A DNA stretch of 64,000 bases from Litoditis marina (lineage: Eukaryota; Nematoda; Chromadorea; Rhabditida; Rhabditidae), in contig OZ038434.1 in the NCBI GenBank assembly GCA_964036275.1, positions 27,513,511 to 27,577,510 on the forward strand, written 5' to 3'. Position numbers and translations under genes: made by a program. The stretch's first letter is position 1; each line of letters starts with the position of its first letter. This document shows, piece by piece, positions 35,733-47,900 of the stretch. The notes beneath the pieces were generated by a model. The model was not told the origin of the DNA and ran no database searches. It saw only the letters and a program-made list of their open reading frames with translations.

Positions 35733-36251
35733 GCGCGCAGCGCGAAGCGCTGCGTGTGAGTTGTGTTTGGTTTGGCCATTGCGCACCCATTTTTGGCTTT
35801 CAAACCACAAAAGTCTTCAAATAAAACATTTTTTCGAAATTTAAAAAAAGAGAGAGCTAGATATCTATTGAATACATGTTGTGTGAAAAAATTAGGAAAA
35901 TCGGTCGAAGTTGAAAAAAGTTATGCTGTCGTGTCGTTATGAAAATTTCCGTTGTCCCTCGTCCCTCGTCCCTCGTCGCTCGTCGCTCGTCGCTCGTCCC
36001 TCGTCCAATGTCCGCATAGAAAATTATTTTTTTAACTACTGGACCAATTCGGCTGAAATTTGGCACACATGTGTAAACCCCAAAGTTAGCGCGGCCCAAG
36101 AAGTTTGGTGATGTCACATTTCGTTTGGCGCTTGGCGCGGGCGCCAATAGGCGCCAGTAGCAGGAAAATATGTGTTCCCATGGATGAAATGCTCCGAAAT
36201 TTTGCACAGAGGTTAGATTAGTGAATCCCAGCCTTCTCTGAAAATTTGGTG
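35733..36251. repeat. Transposon-like AT-rich block with GC palindrome and 7-bp minisatellite
   Basis: Begins with the GCAGCGCGAAGCGCTGC palindrome shared with 29.09 kb. It continues through AT-rich sequence to a CCTCGTC/GCTCGTC heptamer array (about 35,953-36,006, seven units) and then a stretch leading into the GGCGCC tandem array. Frames here (for example minus 36255-35857) look repeat-derived. Confidence 0.5.
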
Positions 36252-37735
36252 TCATGATTTATATTTGGCGCCAAACGCTGGCGCCCAGTGGCGCCAAATT
36301 AGAACAACGCCGGGCAGGTAAGGTAACGAGCGAAATGTTTCACAGATGTCCGAACTATGAACATAGTTAACGAATACAGCTTGGATACCAACATTTCTTC
36401 GACATTCTGCGCCAAAACGGTACTTCATCCGCCAATTGGCGCCAAAATTGAAAACAGGGTTTCTGAACCAAAAAACAGTCATAAATTGTGCTAATTGGTC
36501 GAGGCCATTCATTCCAAGTTTTTTGTTACTAATTAGAGTAATTTATATTTGGCGCCAAACGCTGGCGCCCGGTGGCGCCAAATTAGAACATTGCCAGGCA
36601 AGTAGGGTAACGAGCGAAATGCTCCACAGATGTTCGAACTATGGTCATAGTTAACGAATACGGCTTGGATAGCAACATTTCTTCGACATTCTGCGCCAAA
36701 ACGGTACTTTATCCGCCAATTGGCGCCAAAATTGAAAATAGGGTTTCTGAACCAAAAAACAGTCGGAAATTGTGCTAATTGGTCGAGGTCATTCATTCCA
36801 AGTTATTTGTTACCAATTAGAGTAACTTTATATTTGGCGCCAAACGCTGGCGCCCAGTGGCGCCAAATTAGAAATTAGAACAACGCCAGGATTGTAGGGT
36901 AACGAGCGAAATGTTCCACAGATGTTCAAACTATGAACATAGTTAACGAATACAGCTTGGATACCAACATTTCTTCGACATTCTGCGCCAAAACGGTACT
37001 TCATCCGCCAATTGGCGCCAAAATTGAAAACAGGGTTTCTGAACCAAAAAACAGTCATAAATTGTGCTAATTGGTCGAGGCCATTCATTCCAAGTTTTTT
37101 GTTACTAATTAGAGCAATTTATATTTGGCGCCAAACGCTGGCGCCCGGTGGCGCCAAATTAGAACATTGCCAGGCAAGTAGGGTAACGAGCGAAATGCTC
37201 CACAGATGTTCGAACTATGGTCATAGTTAACGAATACGGCTTGGATAGCAACATTTCTTCGACATTCTGCGCCAAAACGGTACTTTATCCGCCAATTGGC
37301 GCCAAAATTGAAAATAGGGTTTCTGAACCAAAAAACAGTCGGAAATTGTGCTAATTGGTCGAGGTCATTCATTCCAAGTTATTTGTTACCAATTAGAGTA
37401 ACTTTATATTTGGCGCCAAACGCTGGCGCCCAGTGGCGCCAAATTAGAAATTAGAACAACGCCAGGATTGTAGGGTAACGAGCGAAATGTTCCACAGATG
37501 TCCAAACTATGAACATAGTTAACGAATACGGCTTGGGTACCAACATTTCTTCGACATTCTGCGCCAAAACGGTACTTTATCCGCCAATTGGCACCAAAAT
37601 TGAAAATAGGGTTTCTGAATCAAAAAACAGTCGGAAATTGTGCTAATTGGTCGAGGCCATTCATTCCAAGTTATTTGTTACTGATTAGAGTAACATGTTC
37701 TGTATCTGGTGCCAATGGCTGGCGCCCGTTCGCGC
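36252..37735. repeat. ~288-bp tandem array with GGCGCC clusters, dimeric organisation
   Basis: Five units start near 36,258, 36,546, 36,835, 37,122 and 37,411. Each opens with TATTTGGCGCCAAACGCTGG followed by two more GGCGCC-type palindromes and contains CCGCCAATTGGCGCCAAA near its end. Units alternate between two variants, so the real period is about 576 bp. A diverged sixth start lies at about 37,700. The overlapping 72-109-aa frames on both strands repeat with the array and are not genes. Confidence 0.9.
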
Positions 37736-37965
37736 CAATGGAGAAAATACTTTCTTACTGTAATGACGCAGATTTTTCACAATACTCAGATTTCAATTAC
37801 GGAAGCGGAAAAAAAAACTGTTTTTTGAATGTTTCAGGATCACATCGTTTGAAAACCTGGAACTTTCAGATATCAAGATGTTTTATAGTCACCACTATTC
37901 AAAAATCGTTTTTCTAAGTCAACTCTAGAAGTGGTTGTACTAGTACAACTAGCAAAAAGAGAACA

Positions 37966-38307
37966 ATTTGTAAAAAGTGGGGGACCAGGAAGTGTGTGAC
38001 TTCTGTTCGGTTTCACCGTTTTCTGCAAAAAGTGAACAATACGATGTTGTGAATGAGTGTGCAACAAAAAAAGAACAATACATTTGTTTGTACAACGATT
38101 CACAAGAAACAGAATATACAAAGTATAACTTGAACGTAAAAGTGCATAGTGGTTTCCCCTAAGAACGTTGTGAACCGTTGTGCAAACAAATGTATTGTTC
38201 TTTTTTTGTTGCACACTCATTCACAACATCGTATTGTTCACTTTTTGCAGAAAACGGTGAAACCGAACAGAAGTCACACACTTCCTGGTCCCCCACTTTT
38301 TACAAAT
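37966..38307. repeat. Long inverted repeat, 132-bp arms
   Basis: Arms 37,966-38,097 and 38,176-38,307 are nearly perfect reverse complements around a 78-bp loop, with outer end ATTTGTAAAAAGTGGGGGAC. No coding frame. It is a foldback element whose transcript would be long double-stranded RNA. Confidence 0.9.
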
Positions 38308-39698
38308 CAGCTCTGGTTTCGATGGTGAAGTTAGTTTACTTGATTTCAATATTAAGGATAGTTGATGTGTTTCTACGGTAAATTTTTTCGTGCTAAAAAG
38401 GACGAACTCTAAAAGAGCGAAAGAAATTGTCACATACACTTTTTCATCACGACCAAAACCAGCAACAAAAAAACAACTGAAACACATTTTATACAACAAT
38501 ACTAACAGTTTCAACTGGGAAAAAACATTGGAAAACCCAACATTTATTAGGTTTCATAGAATATAAACAACTAGACAGTTTTCTCCCAATTTAATCCCTC
38601 CCCTCAACTCTCCCTAAATACTTGTAGCACGAAAACTTCGAGCATAAATACTTTTTATCTAATTTTCATGTGCGAAGCTTTCTGAACGGCGTCACACCGT
38701 GGTCCTCAGAGAAACCGTTCCGCTATAATATGAGTTCCACGCCAAATTTGGAAATTTGACGCAATACTCAATAGCTCAACACAGACCATTAAAACCTGAT
38801 TTTTTTATCCGAATTGATTACTTTTAACTAGTAGATGCATGTAGATGAAAGGGTGTTTCACAAATACTTCTGCACTCTGATAGGCTGTCTTGAACATTCC
38901 CGTACACAACCTTCTTATTGGTGTCATTACGTAAACAGTTTTTTTGCGTTCTACAATTACCAAGGCCGAATTTCTGAATGTCTCAGCTCAATTTCCAAAT
39001 GGTTCGTAATGCCATCTCCTTCACTTTGTATAATGTGTTTGGGGTGATATAATTGCCTGTCAACATTGTACAACATTCCTCTTCCCATAAAACAATTGCG
39101 AACCTTTGCGCAGTTTAATTAGGATTTTCCGTGTGGAGATGATAGTACCAGAGAAGATACGATTGATGGCTGGCGGTGGAAGAGGAAGGGGGGGGGGGGG
39201 GGGGGGCGAAGTTATACATTTTCTTCTATCTCTCATTCACAAAGTTTGTCACTGCAATTGTTATCAAAAATATTTTTTTCTCAGTGTTTCACTTTTGTGT
39301 GTTCGAACAAAGTGCGCCACCCCGTCTGGCAAGTGCAGCAACGTTCCGTCCGGTTAGTATTTGAATCAGGATGGAATTCAGATTAATTAAAGAGAGTTGG
39401 ATGATGAGACCAACAGTTCAGGGGCATACGTCTCTTCCCTCCCCACCTCATTTAGGGCCTTGCAAAGGAGAGTATAGTGTTTGTCACATAGGTTTTATTT
39501 GTGTAAGTTTACTTTGAACGTTCTCTCCATGTTTAATTTTTCAGCAGTGGACAACGTCTTGGACAAACAACGAACAATTTCACACTAGAAACAAAAATGG
39601 AGAAAACAATTGAAGATCAGATGAGGAACAACGTCATAGTAGTACAGAACCACTGAAATTGAACAGGAAGAAATATACTCGATGAGATTCAAACCTCT
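38308..39698. other. Intergenic, no supportable gene; 19-bp poly-G tract
   Basis: No exon could be supported. A run of 19 G lies at 39,188-39,206. The stretch near 38,690-38,750 resembles 7,565-7,620 (GAAACCGTTCCGCTATAAT), an old dispersed repeat. Confidence 0.6.
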
Positions 39699-41495
39699 TT
39701 ACAGATTCAATCTTTTCACTAATATGCCCAAACTATGATATTTAAGTTTTTCTTTCTCGTAGAAAATTTTATCCAGTTGCACATCAACTGCATGTTTTGT
39801 CGTTATTAAATTTGGATCATAGGACCACGTCGAGTTCCTGAAACGTAAACACTGATTGAAAGGAGTTCCTTCAAGATGACATTTTTGATAATGCCCTCTC
39901 CAACTTCTTGGGAAGAACTAGATATAATAGACGAAGATAGGCGAAAGTATTAGGAAAAATCATTCCAACCTTCATACGTGCAGAAAAACTGTTCAAGAAA
40001 TACCTTGATCTATTTCGATTCAAAACAACGCGAAACATTACAAACTTCACCTAGGCGTGCATTTCTCCAAATCAATCGGACCTGCCAACGGATTGAACCA
40101 GTTAAACTGATTATTGTCTCCAAGACTAAAAGAACGTTCATGACACTTCAAGACAAAAAGATGTGAACAAACATTTCACTGCTGTGCAATCAGGTTTGGT
40201 TTATGTATCGTATCGTGGTGGAAATCGAGAAACTAGGACAAGGGTAAATGTAATTTGATTATTAACGTGTCATTTACACCGTCACATAACACCAAGTGAC
40301 ACGGGAAACAAATATAACTTGTACTGTATTGTATTGTATTGTACTTATTTATTTATCTACATTCTGAGAATGTGGCACTTTCTCATCAGAGAAAGAGAGG
40401 AAAATATAGAAATAATTTAAGCCATTAGATTTTAAATAGTTCACAGTTCACTTTTTATACGATGTTGTAGCGGAGAGGGTTGAAACATTGGTATTTGAAT
40501 ATATGTATATTATTATATCCATTTGAATATATATATATAACATCTTTCTCATGGGTTTTTCGATTTTCAACAACTGAGAAAAACGATTCTTTCAGCGTGT
40601 GAAACGTCTTGTGTATTTTTCCAGCAGTGCGTAGCTTCTGTAAAAAAATTAAAGATTGTGTGTTCAGTACACTTACAGTAACGGTAGTTCTATTTGAGAA
40701 TACGTGGATAGCTCATGTTGTTTCCATGCATGTATCATGAAATCACGATCTGGACTCCACTTGCTGTTGGTTAACCAGTTATCCCGAACCCAGCTGGTTC
40801 CCTAAAAACAATTGAGTTAAAAAAAACCTTTTTCTCTGTTCTTTCTTTGGTTGAAACTACCAAACAACTATGATGGTAAAATTCGTATTCGTCTGGTGAA
40901 GAAGGACCGAGGAAATGCAAGTGAACAGGGTGATTTCAACCAAACTTGCTGTGTCTGTAGTTCGAACTCAATGCGTAGCAAATTGAAATGAACTCCACGA
41001 TTAACAATTAACCTACAACACATACTTAGTTGTGCCTTGTACATCATTTTTAGTTGATTTTCACTCGCCGCATCTAACAAATGGATGCGGCTCATAACCT
41101 AATCTTGATTATTGTCAATTGTTCGGACATTGCAACCATTTTTTTATTCGCCAAAGTGATTGCGAAAGTGTAGAGGGTGAACAAAAATCATAGAAGGGGT
41201 AGTGGAACTAGAGAACGAAATGAAACAGATTTGCGCTGAGCTTGGAACTTGACTTTGTTAACGAAGTACTCGTCTATGCGTTCTGAGGTTGTCAGTTTGT
41301 TAAATGTGCATAATGGTGTTTGTTCACCTTTTCCAAAATTCGTATTCTGCCAAAGTTTTCCGATATTCCCAAAAGGTTCCGTACACATGCTTCAAAAGCA
41401 AACAGATCCGACGCAGTTTGTGAATTTAGATACAGTTGAAAACATATTGAATACTTTCGGGTTTCACCGGGAAATATGACGAGTACCAAGTATGC
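39699..41495 (-). CDS. DUF273 family gene, 3' half only (exons equivalent to 8-11)
   Basis: Exons 41495-41328, 40801-40677, 40125-40051 and 39837-39699 are 168, 125, 75 and 139 nt, exactly the lengths of exons 8-11 of the complete gene at 166-5089, and all phases match. Motifs are conserved: DLFAFEACVRNLLG, WVRDNWLTNSKWSP, FNPLAGPIDLEKC and STWSYDPNLIT, ending in TAA. There are no stops or frameshifts. The signal anchor, DxD motif and first seven exons are absent: between the first acceptor and the satellite at 41,915 lie only about 420 bp with no recognisable exon 7. The gene is either truncated or interrupted by the satellite. Without the DxD half it should not be catalytic on its own. Confidence 0.85.
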
Positions 41496-41914
41496 CTGAA
41501 ATTAATTTTTATACTGACTTTCAAATCTCGTATACTAGAAGAATATCTTGATCTTCGTATTTCGCTTCTTCAACAGGATAAACGATAATCGAGCTTTTTT
41601 TTGCAAACGAATAGTTATAGGATTTGTCAAACCGTTGTGGACACCGTATCATCGATTTTGTATGGGGCATCGCTCAATCAATCGAACCCTCTGTTGTCTT
41701 TATGGGGAAAATGGAGACTATATAAGTAATTGCATGTTTCAAAAACAGATCCAATTTTGAAAAAAAGTCAGTGTATTGTGAAAGGACTTGAACAGCGAAA
41801 CAAATATTCATTGAAATGAGTGTGTGGGATATTGAAATCGGACCTGGGCAAAAATAAAGGATCAAATTTATAATGGATCCTACCCATCATAAACAAGATG
41901 TACAGCTGGTATGT

Positions 41915-44900
41915 CCAGGCTAACCAACAACATTTTGACAAACATTGAACACTTTAGATAGTCAGACAAATGAGCAAAAGTTCGAGAGGGCCACAGTGCC
42001 AAACGAAAAGTTGTTCAACAGTCTAACATTCTACCTTTCACAAAAAAAAACAATCTAGTGGGAATAGAAAACAAAAAAGAGAAAGGAAAGTTAGAAAAGG
42101 AGAGAGAAAGAGAGAAGGAAAGGACAATGATAAGAAGAAAAAGGATATGAAGAAGAAAAAAAACAAAGAAAGACAAAAACAGCAAGTGATCAAGGAAAGA
42201 GAATTCCAGGCTAACCAACAACATTTTGACAAACATTGAACACTTTAGATAGTCAGACAAATGAGCAAAAGTTCGAGAGGGCCACAGTGCCAAACGAAAA
42301 GTTGTTCAACAGTCTAACATTCTAACTTTCACAAAAAAAAAACAATCTAGTGGGAATATAAAACAAAAAAGAGAAAGGAAAGTTAGAAAAGGAGAGAGAA
42401 AGAGAGAAGGAAAGGACAATGATAAGAAGAAAAAGAATATGAAGAAGAAAAAACAAAGAAAGACAAAAACAGCAAGTGATCAAGGAAAGAGAATTCCAGG
42501 CTAACCAACAACATTTTGACAAACATTGAACACTTTAGATAGTCAGACAAATGAGCAAAAGTTCGAGAGGGCCACAGTGCCAAACGAAAAGTTGTTCAAC
42601 AGTCTAACATTCTACCTTTCACAAAAAAAAACAATCTAGTGGGAATAGAAAACAAAAAAGAGAAAGGAAAGTTAGAAAAGGAGAGAGAAAGAGAGAAGGA
42701 AAGGACAATGATAAGAAGAAAAAGGATATGAAGAAGAAAAAAAACAAAGAAAGACAAAAACAGCAAGTGATCAAGGAAAGAGAATTCCAGGCTAACCAAC
42801 AACATTTTGACAAACATTGAACACTTTAGATAGTCAGACAAATGAGCAAAAGTTCGAGAGGGCCACAGTGCCAAACGAAAAGTTGTTCAACAGTCTAACA
42901 TTCTAACTTTCACAAAAAAAAAACAATCTAGTGGGAATATAAAACAAAAAAGAGAAAGGAAAGTTAGAAAAGGAGAGAGAAAGAGAGAAGGAAAGGACAA
43001 TGATAAGAAGAAAAAGAATATGAAGAAGAAAAAACAAAGAAAGACAAAAACAGCAAGTGATCAAGGAAAGAGAATTCCAGGCTAACCAACAACATTTTGA
43101 CAAACATTGAACACTTTAGATAGTCAGACAAATGAGCAAAAGTTCGAGAGGGCCACAGTGCCAAACGAAAAGTTGTTCAACAGTCTAACATTCTAACTTT
43201 CACAAAAAAAACAATCTAGTGGGAATATAAAACAAAAAAGAGAAAGGAAAGTTAGAAAAGGAGAGAGAAAGAGAGAAGGAAAGGACAATGATAAGAAGAA
43301 AAAGGATATGAAGAAGAAAAAACAAAGAAAGACAAAAACAGCAAGTGATCAAGGAAAGGGAATTCCAGGCTAACCAACAACATTTTGACAAACATTGAAC
43401 ACTTTAGATAGTCAGACAAATGAGCAAAAGTTCGAGAGGGCCACAGTGCCAAACGAAAAGTTGTTCAACAGTCTAACATTCTAACTTTCACAAAAAAAAC
43501 AATCTAGTGGGAAAAGAAAACAAAAAAGAGAAAGGAAAGTTAGAAAAGGAGAGAGAAAGAGAGAAGGAAAGGACAATGATAAGAAGAAAAAGGATATGAA
43601 GAAGAAAAAAACAAAGAAAGACAAAAACAGCAAGTGATCAAGGAAAGGGAATTCCAGGCTAACCAACAACATTTTGACAAACATTGAACACTTTAGATAG
43701 TCAGACAAATGAGCAAAAGTTCGAGAGGGCCACAGTGCCAAACGAAAAGTTGTTCAACAGTCTAACATTCTAACTTTCACAAAAAAAAACAATCTAGTGG
43801 GAATAGAAAACAAAAAAGAGAAAGGAAATTTAGAAAAGGAGAGAGAAAGAGAGAAGGAAAGGACAATGATAAGAAGAAAAAGGATATGAAGAAGAAAAAA
43901 ACAAAGAAAGACAAAAAACAGCAAGCATAGGTGCGATGCCCCGGTTAATTGATCGGGAGACCTTCAACTTTTCCTTCAACTGGGCTAGGGGGAACCCATA
44001 ACTTTCCCAACAACTAGGTTTTTCGGATAATTATCCAGGAGAACCTATAAATTCTTACTTTTTTTGCGGAGGGGATGTTTAAATGTTGCACCCCTCAAAC
44101 CGACACTATACCACCTACGACAGCAAGTGATCAAGGAAAGAGAATTCCAGGCTAACCCACAGCATTTATACTAACAATGAACACTTTAGATAGTCAGACA
44201 AATGAGCAAAAGTTCGAGAGGGCCACAGTGCCAAACGAAAAGTTGTTCAACAGTCTAACATTCTAACTTTCACAAAAAAAACAATCTAGTGGGAAAAGAA
44301 AACAAAAAAGAGAAAGGAAAGTTAGAAAAGGAGAGAGAAAGAGAGAAGGAAAGGACAATGATAAGAAGAAAAAGGATATGAAGAAGAAAAAAACAAAGAA
44401 AGACAAAAACAGCAAGTGATCAAGGAAAGGGAATTCCAGGCTAACCAACAACATTTTGACAAACATTGAACACTTTAGATAGTCAGACAAATGAGCAAAA
44501 GTTCGAGAGGGCCACAGTGCCAAACGAAAAGTTGTTCAACAGTCTAACATTCTAACTTTCACAAAAAAAAACAATCTAGTGGGAATAGAAAACAAAAAAG
44601 AGAAAGGAAATTTAGAAAAGGAGAGAGAAAGAGAGAAGGAAAGGACAATGATAAGAAGAAAAAGGATATGAAGAAGAAAAAAACAAAGAAAGACAAAAAA
44701 CAGCAAGCATAGGTGCGATGCCCCGGTTAATTGATCGGGAGACCTTCAACTTTTCCTTCAACTGGGCTAGGGGGAACCCATAACTTTCCCAACAACTAGG
44801 TTTTTCGGATAATTATCCAGGAGAACCTATAAATTCTTACTTTTTTTGCGGAGGGGATGTTTAAATGTTGCACCCCTCAAACCGACACTATACCACCTAC

Positions 44901-47900
44901 GACAGCAAGTGATCAAGGAAAGAGAATTCCAGGCTAACCCACAGCATTTATACTAACAATGAACACTTTAGATAGTCAGACAAATGAGCAAAAGTTCGAG
45001 AGGGCCACAGTGCCAAACGAAAAGTTGTTCAACAGTCTAACATTCTAACTTTCACAAAAAAAACAATCTAGTGGGAAAAGAAAACAAAAAAGAGAAAGGA
45101 AAGTTAGAAAAGGAGAGAGAAAGAGAGAAGGAAAGGACAATGATAAGAAGAAAAAGGATATGAAGAAGAAAAAAACAAAGAAAGACAAAAACAGCAAGTG
45201 ATCAAGGAAAGGGAATTCCAGGCTAACCAACAACATTTTGACAAACATTGAACACTTTAGATAGTCAGACAAATGAGCAAAAGTTCGAGAGGGCCACAGT
45301 GCCAAACGAAAAGTTGTTCAACAGTCTAACATTCTAACTTTCACAAAAAAAAACAATCTAGTGGGAATAGAAAACAAAAAAGAGAAAGGAAATTTAGAAA
45401 AGGAGAGAGAAAGAGAGAAGGAAAGGACAATGATAAGAAGAAAAAGGATATGAAGAAGAAAAAAACAAAGAAAGACAAAAAACAGCAAGCATAGGTGCGA
45501 TGCCCCGGTTAATTGATCGGGAGACCTTCAACTTTTCCTTCAACTGGGCTAGGGGGAACCCATAACTTTCCCAACAACTAGGTTTTTCGGATAATTATCC
45601 AGGAGAACCTATAAATTCTTACTTTTTTTGCGGAGGGGATGTTTAAATGTTGCACCCCTCAAACCGACACTATACCACCTACGACAGCAAGTGATCAAGG
45701 AAAGAGAATTCCAGGCTAACCCACAGCATTTATACTAACAATGAACACTTTAGATAGTCCGACAAATGAGCAAAAGTTCGAGAGGGCCACAGTGCCAAAC
45801 GAAAAGTTGTTCAACAGTCTAACATTCTAACTTTCACAAAAAAAAAACAATCTAGTGGGAATATAAAACAAAAAAGAGAAAGGAAAGTTAGAAAAGGAGA
45901 GAGAAAGAGAGAAGGAAAGGACAATGATAAGAAGAAAAAGAATATGAAGAAGAAAAAACAAAGAAAGACAAAAACAGCAAGTGATCAAGGAAAGAGAATT
46001 CCAGGCTAACCAACAACATTTTGACAAACATTGAACACTTTAGATAGTCAGACAAATGAGCAAAAGTTCGAGAGGGCCACAGTGCCAAACGAAAAGTTGT
46101 TCAACAGTCTAACATTCTAACTTTCACAAAAAAAACAATCTAGTGGGAATATAAAACAAAAAAGAGAAAGGAAAGTTAGAAAAGGAGAGAGAAAGAGAGA
46201 AGGAAAGGACAATGATAAGAAGAAAAAGGATATGAAGAAGAAAAAACAAAGAAAGACAAAAACAGCAAGTGATCAAGGAAAGGGAATTCCAGGCTAACCA
46301 ACAACATTTTGACAAACATTGAACACTTTAGATAGTCAGACAAATGAGCAAAAGTTCGAGAGGGCCACAGTGCCAAACGAAAAGTTGTTCAACAGTCTAA
46401 CATTCTAACTTTCACAAAAAAAACAATCTAGTGGGAAAAGAAAACAAAAAAGAGAAAGGAAAGTTAGAAAAGGAGAGAGAAAGAGAGAAGGAAAGGACAA
46501 TGATAAGAAGAAAAAGGATATGAAGAAGAAAAAAACAAAGAAAGACAAAAACAGCAAGTGATCAAGGAAAGGGAATTCCAGGCTAACCAACAACATTTTG
46601 ACAAACATTGAACACTTTAGATAGTCAGACAAATGAGCAAAAGTTCGAGAGGGCCACAGTGCCAAACGAAAAGTTGTTCAACAGTCTAACATTCTAACTT
46701 TCACAAAAAAAAACAATCTAGTGGGAATAGAAAACAAAAAAGAGAAAGGAAATTTAGAAAAGGAGAGAGAAAGAGAGAAGGAAAGGACAATGATAAGAAG
46801 AAAAAGGATATGAAGAAGAAAAAAACAAAGAAAGACAAAAAACAGCAAGCATAGGTGCGATGCCCCGGTTAATTGATCGGGAGACCTTCAACTTTTCCTT
46901 CAACTGGGCTAGGGGGAACCCATAACTTTCCCAACAACTAGGTTTTTCGGATAATTATCCAGGAGAACCTATAAATTCTTACTTTTTTTGCGGAGGGGAT
47001 GTTTAAATGTTGCACCCCTCAAACCGACACTATACCACCTACGACAGCAAGTGATCAAGGAAAGAGAATTCCAGGCTAACCCACAGCATTTATACTAACA
47101 ATGAACACTTTAGATAGTCAGACAAATGAGCAAAAGTTCGAGAGGGCCACAGTGCCAAACGAAAAGTTGTTCAACAGTCTAACATTCTAACTTTCACAAA
47201 AAAAACAATCTAGTGGGAAAAGAAAACAAAAAAGAGAAAGGAAAGTTAGAAAAGGAGAGAGAAAGAGAGAAGGAAAGGACAATGATAAGAAGAAAAAGGA
47301 TATGAAGAAGAAAAAAACAAAGAAAGACAAAAACAGCAAGTGATCAAGGAAAGGGAATTCCAGGCTAACCAACAACATTTTGACAAACATTGAACACTTT
47401 AGATAGTCAGACAAATGAGCAAAAGTTCGAGAGGGCCACAGTGCCAAACGAAAAGTTGTTCAACAGTCTAACATTCTAACTTTCACAAAAAAAAACAATC
47501 TAGTGGGAATAGAAAACAAAAAAGAGAAAGGAAATTTAGAAAAGGAGAGAGAAAGAGAGAAGGAAAGGACAATGATAAGAAGAAAAAGGATATGAAGAAG
47601 AAAAAAACAAAGAAAGACAAAAAACAGCAAGCATAGGTGCGATGCCCCGGTTAATTGATCGGGAGACCTTCAACTTTTCCTTCAACTGGGCTAGGGGGAA
47701 CCCATAACTTTCCCAACAACTAGGTTTTTCGGATAATTATCCAGGAGAACCTATAAATTCTTACTTTTTTTGCGGAGGGGATGTTTAAATGTTGCACCCC
47801 TCAAACCGACACTATACCACCTACGACAGCAAGTGATCAAGGAAAGAGAATTCCAGGCTAACCCACAGCATTTATACTAACAATGAACACTTTAGATAGT

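Noticed and set aside
35857..37917. Overlapping 66-132-aa frames on both strands
   Set aside because: They recur with the GGCGCC tandem units and are codon-aligned antisense shadows of each other, with no splice structure.
39106..39364. Plus-strand Gly-rich frames
   Set aside because: Produced by the 19-G tract; no splice sites or homology.
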